64,000 nucleotides of DNA from Nectonema munidae (Eukaryota > Nematomorpha > Nectonematoida > Nectonematidae), in contig JAUIRK010001013.1 of the NCBI GenBank assembly GCA_030549495.1, positions 62,001-126,000 on the forward strand. Direction: 5' to 3'. Below are positions 47,201 to 54,229 of the stretch, one piece after another (position 1 is the first letter of the stretch; each line of letters starts with the position of its first letter). The position numbers and the translations under genes are program-made. Under the pieces are notes generated by a model. That model was given only the letters and a program-made list of their open reading frames with translations. It was not told the DNA's origin and did no database searches.

Positions 47201-49213
47201 ATAACACATACTTTCCTACCTAATTTTTGCTCTCTATAATGTTGTATCATATATTTCAAATTTCATAACACCTCACGTGAATAGAGGAGTATGGGATACA
47301 TTTCTAAAGTTTTTATTTATTTTAATGTTTTTCGGGAAGTATCAACAAAATCGATTTACGATAAAGCCTATTAAAAAATATCATTCGTATTTTAAAAAAA
47401 GTTTACCCTATCTTGACTATCACCACCATTTTTCCTAAAAATAACTTAAAACGAGTCATTAAAGATTGAAATTTAATGTTTTTTCAAAAGATAAAATTTT
47501 TTTATGCAATATTTAACTTAACAATCTCTTTTGGGTAAATTAAAAAATGTATTATGCCATCATCTAAGTTAAAATTAATAAGAGTGTATATTTATGAAAT
47601 TGTTGGATTTAAAAGTGAGAGTTACGAACTTTCAGAAACAACCATTTTTATTTGTAACACTTAAGCTAGAATGAAACGAGTTGAATTTCTTTTCAATTGA
47701 CTTTAATGACCAAGGCTGGTAATAATAATTAAAGAAATTTGGATATTTTTTCGTTATTTACATCTAAATTACATCTAATGCCTATTCAAATAGAAATATT
47801 ATCTCTCAATATTTACCATTTAGTGGATTTTTTAAATATTTTTATCAAAACTATTTATTTTTTAACCCATAGCAGAAATTAACATTTAAAAAATTTATGA
47901 TATTTTTTTTGTTTTTTAATTGACAGCTCAATCTAATTTAGAGAGTTTTGCCAACCAATATTTTTTCTAAATTTTTATTTTTTTATTTTTAGATTAATTT
48001 AGTGAAAGATTGCCCTAACTTTCGGAATAAAAAGAGTTTTTTGCAAGAGTTTCCATTTTTATCCAACAGTTCTAAAACTACTTCTGCTAATACAAAAGTT
48101 CTTATCCCTCCAAAAAATGTGTCTATATCAGAATTGTTTCATGATAGAAATAAAGTGAACAAGAAAGAAGTAAACAATTCCAAAAATATATCAGCGACAC
48201 CTATTCGCCGTAATGATTTCCCGCCTTTAGGATTATCTGAGGGATCCCAAAAAAAATCATTTATTCCATGCATATCTTCAACAGAAAATATAAAGAAAAA
48301 AGGCTATAATGGTGTTTATTTTCAACCAACAACGAGTAATATTAATTCTAGTATTAGTAAAGAAACTAACAAAATGTTAGAGTGTAGCTTTATCCCGGAT
48401 CTGGATGTAAAGATTAAAAAAAAGCGTAAAGGCATTGTTCAAGCAAGTTTTGAAGCTTTATCTTCGAGTAATGCGTCTATTTCTAAAATAAAATACGTGA
48501 AAGGAGTAGAAGATAATGAAAATAAAGTTTCATCTCTCAATAAAACAGTATTCTTAACTCAGTTAGATTTTCCATCCTTGCAAAAAGAAAATGATTATAG
48601 AGGCTTTGTGAAAACGAAAGAAAGTTTGAAAAAAAAATCCAATTTTTCCAAAAATAATAAAGACCCGGTAAATTTAAATAATGGTACAAGGATAAAGTTG
48701 GATAAAGAAAGCCGTCAACTTTCAACAGCAAAAGACTCTGTCGGAAAGGAGAGTATTGAATATTTGCAACCTAACCTCTTAATATTTCAAAATGTGAAAA
48801 ATTATTACAAAAATAACGCGATTGATTTTTCAGAGATTTACGTGTATCCTAAGAATTTCAAGCTTCGCAACGAAAGTCTTAGTGCTGCTTTGCAAGTTTA
48901 CCTGGAGAATCCACCATCTCTCTACGATGCCTTTTGTGAGTCAACTTCCAAATACATCCACTTAAGTTCCATTAAGGCTTCAGAGTTTATCAATCGTATT
49001 CACTCTTTTCTAGGATCAGAAGCTTTTAATCTTATCTTCCCTGAGATGCTGATTTTAATATCAAATATTATTAAGCAACATGAGCTCCTTGCTACATACA
49101 TTAAGCAATTTTCTTTGGAAGGACTGAAGAGCGAATTGCTAATATGTCCACAATGTTTTCAAGTTATTTCTCCTTTCGATAAAAGAATGCACACTCAATA
49201 CCACTTGCTTTGA
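29056..49213 (+). CDS. ZNF598: ZNF598/Hel2 E3 ubiquitin ligase, eight exons
   Basis: Exons 29056-29202, 29260-29505, 33001-33215, 37351-37448, 37504-37617, 37686-37713, 46402-46690 and 47993-49213 join in phase to 785 codons plus stop (human protein about 900). Order of parts: C3HC4 RING at residues 4-43; C2H2 finger 97-118; the family signature GDPDD near 152-156; fingers at 165-186, 189-216 and 219-247; a low-complexity middle with FPSL/FPPL motifs; a conserved C-terminal helical region (YPKNFKLRNESL, then LILISNIIKQHELL); and a final C-x2-C finger (ICPQCFQVI). The family ubiquitinates small-subunit proteins eS10 and uS10 on collided ribosomes in the cytosol and starts ribosome-associated quality control. 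All junctions use GT-AG. The basic, aromatic segment that follows AREAR in other members was not found, so a small exon in intron 6 may have been missed. Direct joining of exons 6 and 7 is in phase. Confidence 0.93.
29260..29505 (+). CDS. ZNF598: ZNF598 exon 2: first C2H2 finger
   Basis: Encodes residues 50-131, starting IVFVSKDLASIDYAQID and containing CKLCSTEFSQFDDLDSHMKV with H113 and H118, then YYCAICVSNLS. The preceding intron is 57 bp. The acceptor is TATATTTAG. The donor is AGT|GTAATC, which opens the 3.5 kb second intron. Confidence 0.92.
29545..29662. mobile_element. piggyBac-like MITE, 118 bp, in ZNF598 intron 2
   Basis: Begins after TTAA with CCCTTTGAGAATTAG and ends with TGGTCCTCAAAGGG followed by TAAT, a probable decayed TTAA. 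It contains the internal motif GCAGACGATTATT, shared with the 130-bp MITEs at 36708 and 49871. Confidence 0.7.
29663..30235. other. Intron 2 sequence, nothing recognised
   Basis: AT-rich intronic DNA without domains or end structures. Confidence 0.4.
30236..30560 (+). repeat. Dispersed repeat with TTAACCCTATCAGTGACG end; inverted partner at 54900-55170
   Basis: Starts TTAACCCTATCAGTGACGGG and continues through CTGCATCTTTTGATA and TTGAATGACC blocks. The complement of 54900-55170 has the same blocks in the same order (CTGCATCTTTTGATACCATT, GTTGAATCACC). A TTAA-CCC end suggests a piggyBac-like family, but only one end is seen per copy. Confidence 0.6.
30561..33000. other. ZNF598 intron 2, distal part
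   Basis: No convincing coding sequence or element ends. Short frames at 31613, 31791 and 32160 are chance. A G-run at about 31694-31704 is the only compositional oddity. Confidence 0.4.
33001..33215 (+). CDS. ZNF598: ZNF598 exon 3: GDPDD signature and C2H2 finger
   Basis: Encodes residues 132-202 and two bases of codon 203: SERDLERHRKFGDPDDNSHK, then HPLCSFCKLRF and FFCHFCDAED. This is the best conserved block of the family. Donor CC|GTAATT gives phase 2, which matches exon 4. Confidence 0.93.
33511..33627. mobile_element. hAT MITE, 117 bp, perfect target duplication
   Basis: Inverted ends CAGGGGCGCACATC and GATGTGCGCCCCTG are perfectly complementary. They are flanked by identical 8-bp repeats TACAATAT at 33503-33510 and 33628-33635. 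It sits in ZNF598 intron 3. A fragment of the same family is at 55947-56010. Confidence 0.9.
33636..34708. other. ZNF598 intron 3 sequence with G-runs
   Basis: No gene recognised. Contains G-runs at about 33540, 34025 and 34267-34290, similar to those inside MITEs elsewhere in the window. The minus frame at 34304-34564 has a LINE-like flavour (SITFFHINIAGCQVDSL resembles the start of an APE endonuclease), but it is too short to call. Confidence 0.35.
34709..34760. repeat. Near-perfect 25-bp-arm hairpin
   Basis: Arms 34709-34733 and 34736-34760 are complementary with one mismatch and only two bases between them. It ends 11 bp before the left end of an hAT-like element. As transcribed intron RNA it would form a stable stem. 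Confidence 0.85.
34772..35700. mobile_element. hAT remnant of the CAGCG-TTTTTCAAACTGAGGGTC type, host of a nested hAT
   Basis: The left end CAGCGTTTTTCAAACTGAGG is a familiar hAT terminus. It resumes after the nested element with CCCTTCAGTGGGTCGCGTG and GGGTCGCGATGC-type repeats up to about 35700. The right terminus was not found. A second left end of this family is at 56133. Confidence 0.6.
34800..35520 (+). mobile_element. Nested hAT element with TCTCGAGA ends
   Basis: Flanked by a perfect 8-bp duplication GTCCCGAC (34792-34799 and 35521-35528). The ends begin TAGAG and end CTCTA, and both carry CTCGAGA/TTCTCGA repeats. Interior plus frame 34957-35331 encodes FEEILECAKNIFDKIF through LLVNAEEFYLQND. 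After a frame change come LKNETLNALVFFKSYF at 35330-35380, which matches the C-terminal dimerisation motif of hAT transposases. Most of the transposase is deleted. Confidence 0.8.
35800..36430. other. ZNF598 intron 3 sequence with degenerate GCCGTA repeats
   Basis: At about 36025-36110 the motif (T/C)GCCGTA(A/G)-AAA recurs five times at roughly 18-bp spacing: GACCGTAAAC, TGCCGTAGGA, CGCCTAATAG, CGCCGTAAGA, TGCCGTAAAA. A degenerate minisatellite is likely. No gene. Confidence 0.45.
36430..36938. mobile_element. hAT-like repeat rich in TTCCGACTC units
   Basis: Contains recurrent TCCGACTC/TTCGACTCC motifs and a right end CTACTTCGACTCCACCACCCTG. This resembles transposon families whose terminus is CAGGGTGGTGGAGTCGAAG. 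The left end is not clear. It is split by the 130-bp piggyBac MITE. Confidence 0.5.
36708..36837 (+). mobile_element. piggyBac MITE, 130 bp, copy A
   Basis: Flanked by TTAA on both sides (36704-36707, 36838-36841). Ends are CCCATTTAAGACCAAG and CATTGGTCGTAAATGGG. Nearly identical to the inverted copy at 49871-50000, with about three differences in 130 bp. Non-coding. Confidence 0.92.
36939..37350. other. End of ZNF598 intron 3
   Basis: No element or gene seen. Ends with the T-rich tract and AAG acceptor of exon 4. Confidence 0.5.
37351..37448 (+). CDS. ZNF598: ZNF598 exon 4: rest of the C-terminal zinc fingers
   Basis: Encodes YDFLKYHFRENHYLCEIGIC followed by KEEKFVCAFKT (residues 204-235), with the histidines H211 and H216 completing the finger begun in exon 3. 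The frame differs from the longer open frame that overlaps it, so an ORF scan alone misses it. Acceptor TTTTTTAAG, donor ACAG|GTTTTT. Confidence 0.9.
37504..37617 (+). CDS. ZNF598: ZNF598 exon 5
   Basis: Encodes DLDYRAHILEKHNETLDRIK and KQKIKTISYDMLSQATSS, residues 236-273. The histidines of the last RING-proximal finger (H242, H247) are here. It follows a 55-bp intron. Donor TCTA|GTAAGA. Confidence 0.92.
37686..37713 (+). CDS. ZNF598: ZNF598 exon 6, 28 bp
   Basis: A micro-exon encoding HNATAREA plus split codons on both sides. The ARE-A(R) segment is conserved in the family at this point. Acceptor ACATTTAG, donor CTAG|GTATG. It opens the 8.7 kb intron 6. Confidence 0.75.
37714..38502. other. 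Start of ZNF598 intron 6
   Basis: AT-rich, no gene recognised. A missed small ZNF598 exon could lie here, but no frame with the expected aromatic/basic motif was found. Confidence 0.4.
38503..38761 (+). repeat. Inverted LTR copy
   Basis: Reverse complement of 39385-39641 with only a few differences, beginning AGAAATTACATATATCAGG and running to the GCGCGCGGATTATTGCCC block. It ends before the TATA-like part. Confidence 0.8.
39246..39641 (-). repeat. LTR copy of the fossil retroelement
   Basis: On the minus strand it contains the GC-rich AGTTATATCGCGCGCGGATT block, a TATA-like CTACTATATAAGG segment and a short leader CCAATTGCTGACTCTCAAC shared with the copy at 42382-42600. The order CG-rich block, TATA box, leader fits a U3-R promoter. 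Confidence 0.7.
39934..40579 (-). pseudogene. Reverse transcriptase region of the fossil retroelement
   Basis: Carries RT blocks LMVPKSQGRTRLVANFS, RMDLKDAFYGIKLHSS and YRFNRLPMGANFSPAVLQ. These correspond to the fingers and palm. The same blocks occur in the fragment at 3790-5040. The region is broken and does not contain a complete polymerase. Part of a fossil element. Confidence 0.65.
40687..41286 (-). pseudogene. Acidic ORF of the fossil retroelement
   Basis: A 199-codon acidic frame rich in Glu, Gln and Pro. A short leucine motif recurs in it: FITASELDTLL and FLTNQDLDSLL. A lysine-rich KKPKGSKKKQKG patch follows. Function unknown. It lies between the gag-like region and the reverse transcriptase. 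Part of a fossil element. Confidence 0.4.
41677..42363 (-). pseudogene. Gag-like region of the fossil retroelement
   Basis: A 228-codon frame directly downstream of the partial LTR. It is Pro/Ser/Thr-rich at the start, has a helical central part (LALQRIRLIKELAAHKEM) and an Arg/Gly/Pro-rich tail. No zinc knuckle was seen. Position and composition suggest a structural gag-type protein. There is no sequence signature that proves it. Part of a fossil element. Confidence 0.5.
42382..42600 (-). repeat. Partial 5' LTR of the fossil retroelement
   Basis: Direct repeat of 39246-39455. It ends at a small palindrome GGTAGGAAACTTCCTACC, where the tandem array begins, so its outer part is missing. Confidence 0.75.
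42613..43700. repeat. Tandem array, about eight diverged units of roughly 145 bp
   Basis: Units are marked by TTGATCTAAATGTGACAGCT or close variants, followed by CTCAAAAAGAA, TTTTTTACACATATA and TTCAAGCATG-type blocks. Starts are near 42631, 42776, 42925, 43061, 43212, 43363, 43550 and 43683. Units decay towards the right end. It abuts the partial LTR of the fossil retroelement inside ZNF598 intron 6. Confidence 0.85.
43740..44544. other. ZNF598 intron 6 between two tandem arrays
   Basis: No gene or element ends recognised. Short frames at 43562 and 44069 are chance. Confidence 0.4.
44545..44790. repeat. Dispersed repeat, partner of 7240-7470
   Basis: Same order of blocks as the copy near 7.3 kb, including TAAATAAATATTTCATACTC and CATTACTAATT. 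It runs directly into the following tandem array. Confidence 0.55.
44790..45960. repeat. Tandem array, about eight units of roughly 145 bp (family 2)
   Basis: Units contain GATTTGGTATAAAAACATAT, TTTCATGTAAAATT, AGAAGTAAACCGCAAATTTG, and AATGAGTTCAGAAATGAAA blocks in constant order. Divergence between units is roughly 15-25 percent by eye. The same unit family forms a second array at 54230-54830. Confidence 0.85.
46402..46690 (+). CDS. ZNF598: ZNF598 exon 7: FPSL motif
   Basis: Encodes VERDLEEKLRVLKPPSFNED and QFPSLNIPLS followed by a Ser/Thr-rich stretch (residues 284-379), ending DYSLAKK at donor AAG|GTAAAT. Acceptor TTTCTATAAG. The EDFPSL-type motif recurs in the family. Confidence 0.88.
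46691..47992. other. ZNF598 intron 7
   Basis: 1.3 kb with no frame or element recognised. A segment near 46850 ends with AATGAAATCAGCATGG, which resembles the end of the family 2 satellite unit. Confidence 0.5.
47993..49213 (+). CDS. ZNF598: ZNF598 exon 8: C-terminal half
   Basis: The longest exon, 406 residues to the TGA stop. It holds FLQEFPFL, RNDFPPLG, NGVYFQP and QLDFPSL motifs within a lysine- and serine-rich, probably disordered region. The conserved C-terminal helical domain follows (YPKNFKLRNESL to IKQHELLATYIKQF), then the final finger CPQCFQVISPFDKRMHTQYH. Acceptor TTATTTTTAG. Confidence 0.93.
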   Translation: MNLVKDCPNFRNKKSFLQEFPFLSNSSKTTSANTKVLIPPKNVSISELFHDRNKVNKKEVNNSKNISATPIRRNDFPPLGLSEGSQKKSFIPCISSTENIKKKGYNGVYFQPTTSNINSSISKETNKMLECSFIPDLDVKIKKKRKGIVQASFEALSSSNASISKIKYVKGVEDNENKVSSLNKTVFLTQLDFPSLQKENDYRGFVKTKESLKKKSNFSKNNKDPVNLNNGTRIKLDKESRQLSTAKDSVGKESIEYLQPNLLIFQNVKNYYKNNAIDFSEIYVYPKNFKLRNESLSAALQVYLENPPSLYDAFCESTSKYIHLSSIKASEFINRIHSFLGSEAFNLIFPEMLILISNIIKQHELLATYIKQFSLEGLKSELLICPQCFQVISPFDKRMHTQYHLL

Positions 49214-49231
49214 TTTGTCCTTTTTATTAAA

Positions 49232-49237
49232 AATAAA
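49232..49237 (+). promoter_or_regulatory. Candidate ZNF598 polyadenylation signal
   Basis: AATAAA occurs 19 bases after the stop codon. A very short 3' UTR would result. Alternatives further downstream cannot be excluded in this AT-rich sequence. Confidence 0.4.
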
Positions 49238-49548
49238 ATTGGCAAACGTTTCTTAATTTCCTTCCTTCCGATATTAATTTTTTGAAGAATCTTGTATTTA
49301 CAGGTGAGTAATATAAAGAAGCTATTACTTCCCAGTATTTGTATGCATGCGTGCACGTATGTACATAATTTTAGGAAAGCCAACGCAGCGACAAAACAAA
49401 CAATTATCTTGACAGTATTATCGTATACGTAAATCTAAAATTTAGAATAAGCTCCCTCATCAAATTGTACACTATGCCATCAAAGTATATTTAAAACATT
49501 TTAGCGAAAATTTTACAATAAGTATAATGGCGAGGTTTTTTAGTTTAG

Positions 49549-49670
49549 CTCTTTGAGGACCAAAATTTTGAAGACTATTCCTCTGATTTCTTTTTCAATC
49601 GAAATTTGTATATTCAGAACAGATGAATTTCATTTCTTGGGACGTTGGTGTCCCATTTGTTCTCAAAGGG
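49549..49670. mobile_element. piggyBac-like MITE, sharing a TTAA with its neighbour
   Basis: Left CTCTTTGAGGACC and right GTTCTCAAAGGG are inverted. The right side is followed by TTAA (49671-49674), which is also the left target site of the larger piggyBac element. Related in its ends to the MITE at 29545-29662. Confidence 0.6.
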
Positions 49671-49870
49671 TTAACCCTCAAACGACCATCCAGGGCCGGA
49701 ACGGCCATGGTCCTATAAATTAATAATTTTTTTTCCTAGAAATGAGCTCTTTTTATCAAAAAGAACCAAATGATTATTTTAAAATGTGATATATCAATAA
49801 CCTGTTACTAATGATATGAAAAAATTTCCTTATATTTTTATATATTGCAATTTTAACAAAATTTCTTTAA

Positions 49871-50000
49871 CCCATTTACGACCAATGTTCCTATTTTGGA
49901 ACATAAGTTATTTCATCTTCGTCTGCTTTTTTCAATGACTTTGAATATAAATCGTCTGCGTTTTTTTAAATATCGTCTGCTTTGCTTGGTCTTAAATGGG
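49871..50000 (-). mobile_element. piggyBac MITE, 130 bp, copy B
   Basis: Flanked by TTAA at 49867-49870 and 50001-50004. Reverse complement of the copy at 36708-36837 with about three differences, same length. A young pair. Confidence 0.92.
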
Positions 50001-50075
50001 TTAATCCAAAAAACTTACTTAAGCTTTTCTTCAAGTATACAAAATGAGCTTCTATATTTTTTTAAAAGCAAAATA

Positions 50076-50573
50076 TCGAACCCTGTTAATTCACGGAGGT
50101 TGGGAGACAGAACACGTTCCGTGATTTATCCGGGACCGTGTATAAGACTATCTTTGTCACAAATAATCCAAACCTAATAGTGAATGTAATTTTGTACTCT
50201 ATTAGTGTTAGAATGTTGTTTACACTTTAAAATACACGCAATGTTAAACACGCTACATTATTTAAAGTTAATTATACAAAGGTGAAAGATATTACATAGA
50301 AGAAGACTCAATAAAAAATGTTTTTGTCACTTCTCGATGACATCTGAATTCATTTGAGAGCGTAAAATACAATGTGTCAGGGTTAATATTGCTCTAAATG
50401 CGTGATTAAAGGGTGAGCGTGAACGACAGGATGTCATGGCTGTATTGTTCTTAATGCGTGAATGCTAGCGTGTCATTGCAGCAAACCTACTCAAAATTAA
50501 GGGTCGACATGGATTAATCGTGGTTTAATGAAACCCGTGAGTTACTGTTGCGTGAATTAACGGGGTTCGACTG
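50076..50573. mobile_element. Pogo/Tigger-type MITE
   Basis: TA at both borders. Inverted ends TCGAACCCTGTTAATTCACG and CGTGAATTAACGGGGTTCGA plus CTG at the right border. About 500 bp, non-coding. The left terminus has lost its CAG. Confidence 0.7.
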
Positions 50574-50586
50574 TATATGTATAAAG

Positions 50587-51055
50587 TAGGGTTTGCATAA
50601 GTATCGAAAATTAGGAATCAATACCGAAAAAAACTTACAAAACCGGGAAATCCCGGTTCCAAACAGTTCCGGAGATATATAGACAGCAAAAAGATGCAAT
50701 GAAATTGACGTTTTTGATTTATTATAAACAAATGTACACTTTTTCTTTCTATATCATTATCATTAAAATGGTTCTAGGATAAAAAGTGTGCAAACGACAA
50801 AAGTGTGCAGCAGAGAAAAAAAAGATAAATGAACTCATTTGTCGTTTGCACACTTTTCTCCGTTTACCATTAAAATGAAATGACAATGAAAAAAAGATTT
50901 TATATGAATGAAGTGCAGTAAAGTTTTATGCAAAGAATTGTATAGTAAAATAAACCAATTACAATAAGTTATTCTCGGAACCGGGAATACTTTACGGTTC
51001 CCAAATTTTTAGAACCGGGAACGTCCCGGTATTTCAGAACCGGGAGCAAACCTTA
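50587..51055. mobile_element. hAT-like MITE with CCGGGA repeats
   Basis: Ends TAGGGTTTGC and GCAAACCTTA are inverted, flanked by GTATAAAG and GTATATAC (six of eight). AACCGGGA-type motifs recur near both ends. A hairpin at 50782-50857 lies in its middle. Confidence 0.65.
50782..50857. repeat. Inverted repeat, 20-bp perfect arms
   Basis: AAAAGTGTGCAAACGACAAA at 50782-50801 is the exact complement of 50838-50857, with a 36-bp loop. It lies in the centre of the surrounding MITE. Confidence 0.85.
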
Positions 51056-51099
51056 GTATATACTAAACCAAACCGTTTTCAAAATCATAGAATATTTAT

Positions 51100-52090
51100 T
51101 TCATAAAGTACTGAAACAAGTGTCACTTACATTCTTTTTATGTTCATTGCATACGTTATTATGACACTTGGAACAGGCTTGAAAAATCCTGCTGACTTTT
51201 GTTGGAAATCAAATTACACAATTACTTCTACTAGGTTAAGATGTACTAAAGCACTCCTTCTGGTATCCATGAATTTGAAGACAAGTTCTCACTTTACTCG
51301 GAATACTCGCACTTTGTGCACCAACTTTCATGAAACTTTCTGACAGAAGAAAACACAGTTCTTTGATACATTCTTTTCTACCACTTTTCCTGGTAGTGTA
51401 TTGAGTGCTATTTTATAACACTATAACAGAAGTGTTTAGAGCAGCCATGTCAAGATAGTTACAGAAAAAACTCCTTGCCCCATATGCATAATTCGTGATC
51501 CATGAAGTAGCGATCGCATACTATTCCACTACCATTGGGCAGCCTGGATAAGCTAACGAGTCTTTTCACGATTTAACATCCCGAAAAAAGATCTTTCATA
51601 TAAGTTTGAAACATCCAATTCAGGGCACATAACGTAGAATATTCTGGCATCATTCACGTGATAAAACTTGATTTGCCAGGCTTACTGGGATCGTACACTT
51701 ATAGGGCAATTTCCTTGGAATCTCAAAACTTGTTCATCCACGCAAACATAGTCTTGCGGTATCCAGTATCTAGAAAAAACATGTCAATTTACAAGCAGTT
51801 TACTGATTTCTAATAAAATTAGACTTACTTTGAAAAAACTTGTTGAAAATGGTCATTGAAAACTCTTACTGGAGCAATTTTATCACTCTGCGCGTTTCGA
51901 GTGAAAGGATCCTCAAAATGCAAAAATCTTGAGATTTTGTGGTGTGTGCTGAGGAAAAAACAAACAAAAGAGAAAGTTATTCAATCCATGCAGTTGCGAT
52001 ATCAAGATGAAAGCTATGTTATCATGTTCGACACAAGAATTTCACAGCATATAGTTCATTTTATAACTCCTCCGAAAAGATAAAATAGAA
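51100..52090 (-). pseudogene. piggyBac transposase remnant
   Basis: The minus strand reads, in changing frames, KIAPVRVFNDHFQQVFSK, then YWIPQDYVCVDEQVLRFQGN followed by CPISVRS, and later CDRYFMDHELCIWGKEFF. These match the piggyBac order: RPVID-like segment, the DEQM-PFKGR block with a catalytic Asp, and the third Asp region (VVDNFFTS). Frameshifts and stops lie between. Its N-terminal part would continue beyond 52120, where an hAT element is inserted. Confidence 0.65.
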
Positions 52091-52559
52091 AATAAAAGCA
52101 AATTCTCGCAGCAGAGTAACCAGAGGCGTAGCTAAGCTGGGGCCTGAGGGGCCATGCCCCCCCCCCCCCATGTACCTTGGTGTGCCCCCCATGTACCTTG
52201 AAAATAAAAATTTAACTTTTTATACTTGAATTTCATGGTTAGGGTTAGAATTAGCGTAATAATTTTACCATTATAATTTCTTTGGCAATTATCTTTTCGA
52301 TTTTTTAAACTAGACATTTTCGAAGAGATGTTTTCCATTATATTTTTTCGATATATTTTCCTAATTTTTTTTTACACTTATATACAACAATAGATTGAAA
52401 AAAAAAATGCTCAATTGATTGTGTTTCCTGACCTTTAATTAACCTTTTAATAGTTATTAACTCATTCTATTTTTTTACATTCCTTTTTCATTTTGTTATA
52501 TTTTTATCTTTAATTGTGTTAGTAAGAGCTACCTTTGCTTTAATTTTATTTGTATCGTA

Positions 52560-53230
52560 GATTGTCCAACTGCTAAACGTGCTAAGCCGAATGATGCTAT
52601 TTATAAAAGTGATTTGGTTACAGCCTTAAAAAATATAGAGGGTCATTATTTAAACAAAATAGGGGAAGTTAGGCGAGTATTGTTAAGGATATCTTATCAG
52701 ATGTGAAAGATGTTTTCATTGACAAAATGTCTTTATTATTATCGAATTATAAAGCACTGGAAAAACCAGATAAATGTGTCAAAACTTATTCCAATATAGT
52801 TAGTAAGAGAGAGGGACGGCTGAAAGTGTTGATCATATAGTTAATTCTATTAATATCAAAACTAACATTGTCAAGCCTAACAAAGCAAAAATTATCGAGT
52901 TGAAAAAAGGCATTGTTTCTAAGATTAATCTTAAAGAAAACAATCTACAAGTATTAGATATAAAAGTAAAAAGATGCAACACCCAAAGAATAATAATAAG
53001 GAACAAAATACTATCATCAATGCTATTAAAAATAGTTTTGATATTGTTCCCAAGAAAACATTAAAACCTAGGTTTTTTATCAAAGGTATTTCAAAAGATC
53101 TGAAGAGTAACGAACAACAACAACACGTTGTTTTTGGACGTCATTCTTTTATCACTATTATATTTTCAATTAGGTAAGACATTTCTTTAGGACAATTTTT
53201 AATATATGTTGATAATTTTGCAATTTATCT
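52560..53230 (+). pseudogene. LINE ORF1-like remnant
   Basis: The plus-strand pieces read CAKRAKPNDAIYKSDLV-type text, then VSKINLKENNLQVLDIKV and KPRFFIKGISKDLKSNE. These resemble the RRM-like centre of LINE ORF1 proteins (for example FILRGIPKDINNDDL in the LINE at 17830). Several stops interrupt it. No zinc knuckle or ORF2 follows. Confidence 0.4.
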
Positions 53231-54229
53231 TGAATGAGGTTCTATATTTGAAAATATACAATTTATCTGAATATATTTGAAGCAGCATATTAAATCCTTC
53301 TCAACTTTCCAAGTAATTTTCCAAATAATATAATTCTAAATTAAATGAGAATTTTTCCATTTTTAAAATTTTTTTACGTTTTTAAAATTTTAAATTATTT
53401 AAATATTATTTTTAAATTTGAATTTTAGACGTTTTTAAAATTTTGAAATTCAATAATGTATTTATATAATATTTTTGGGGTTATATAATATATATTTGAG
53501 TTATGGCATCGTCAAAAATTGTGATTCAGGAATGTAAATTTATATATTTACGTGACTATTTTTTTTGTCATTTAAACTTAAAACCAAGATATTTTTGGAA
53601 TTAGCGCAAAAAACTAAGTTGATATGTATAATATTTAGCATACGCAAAAATTTTTTTTTAAATATACAGTACTGGCACAATTTTGGGTATATAGGAAATT
53701 CCTATGTTGAAATTTTGAGCTAAAATATCTCGAGAAGTACAAATCGTGTGAAAACTGGAGATGGCTCATTCAAAAGAGCATTAAAAACTATCGGTTTGGT
53801 ATCCAAAATCTCGGAAAATATTTTATTCTGTATGTTTTTGGGTTGATCGAAAATTCCAAATTTTCAAATTTGGACGCAATTTTTCGGGAAAGTATGATAT
53901 TTGAGTAGACGAAGATAGGGGCGCTATCCGTGACAAAAAAATAAAATCTGCAATTATGATATTAAATTTTTGATTTGGTGATAATTGAATTATGCATTAA
54001 TAAATTGTTAAAAAGTAAATCAGAGGTCTGGCAAGACCTCCGGGGAGACAACTCGCAAAACTTGCCAGCCTTATTATATATTTAAATGTGTAAATCGTAA
54101 AATGCTTAAAAAATATACTTAAAATAAAAATTTTCAAAAAATATTTTACATACATATTGAAAGCCACATTTCAAAAATTCTTCCTAAAAGTTCAAAAAAT
54201 TTAACTTTGACATTGCAGTTCTCGCAGAA

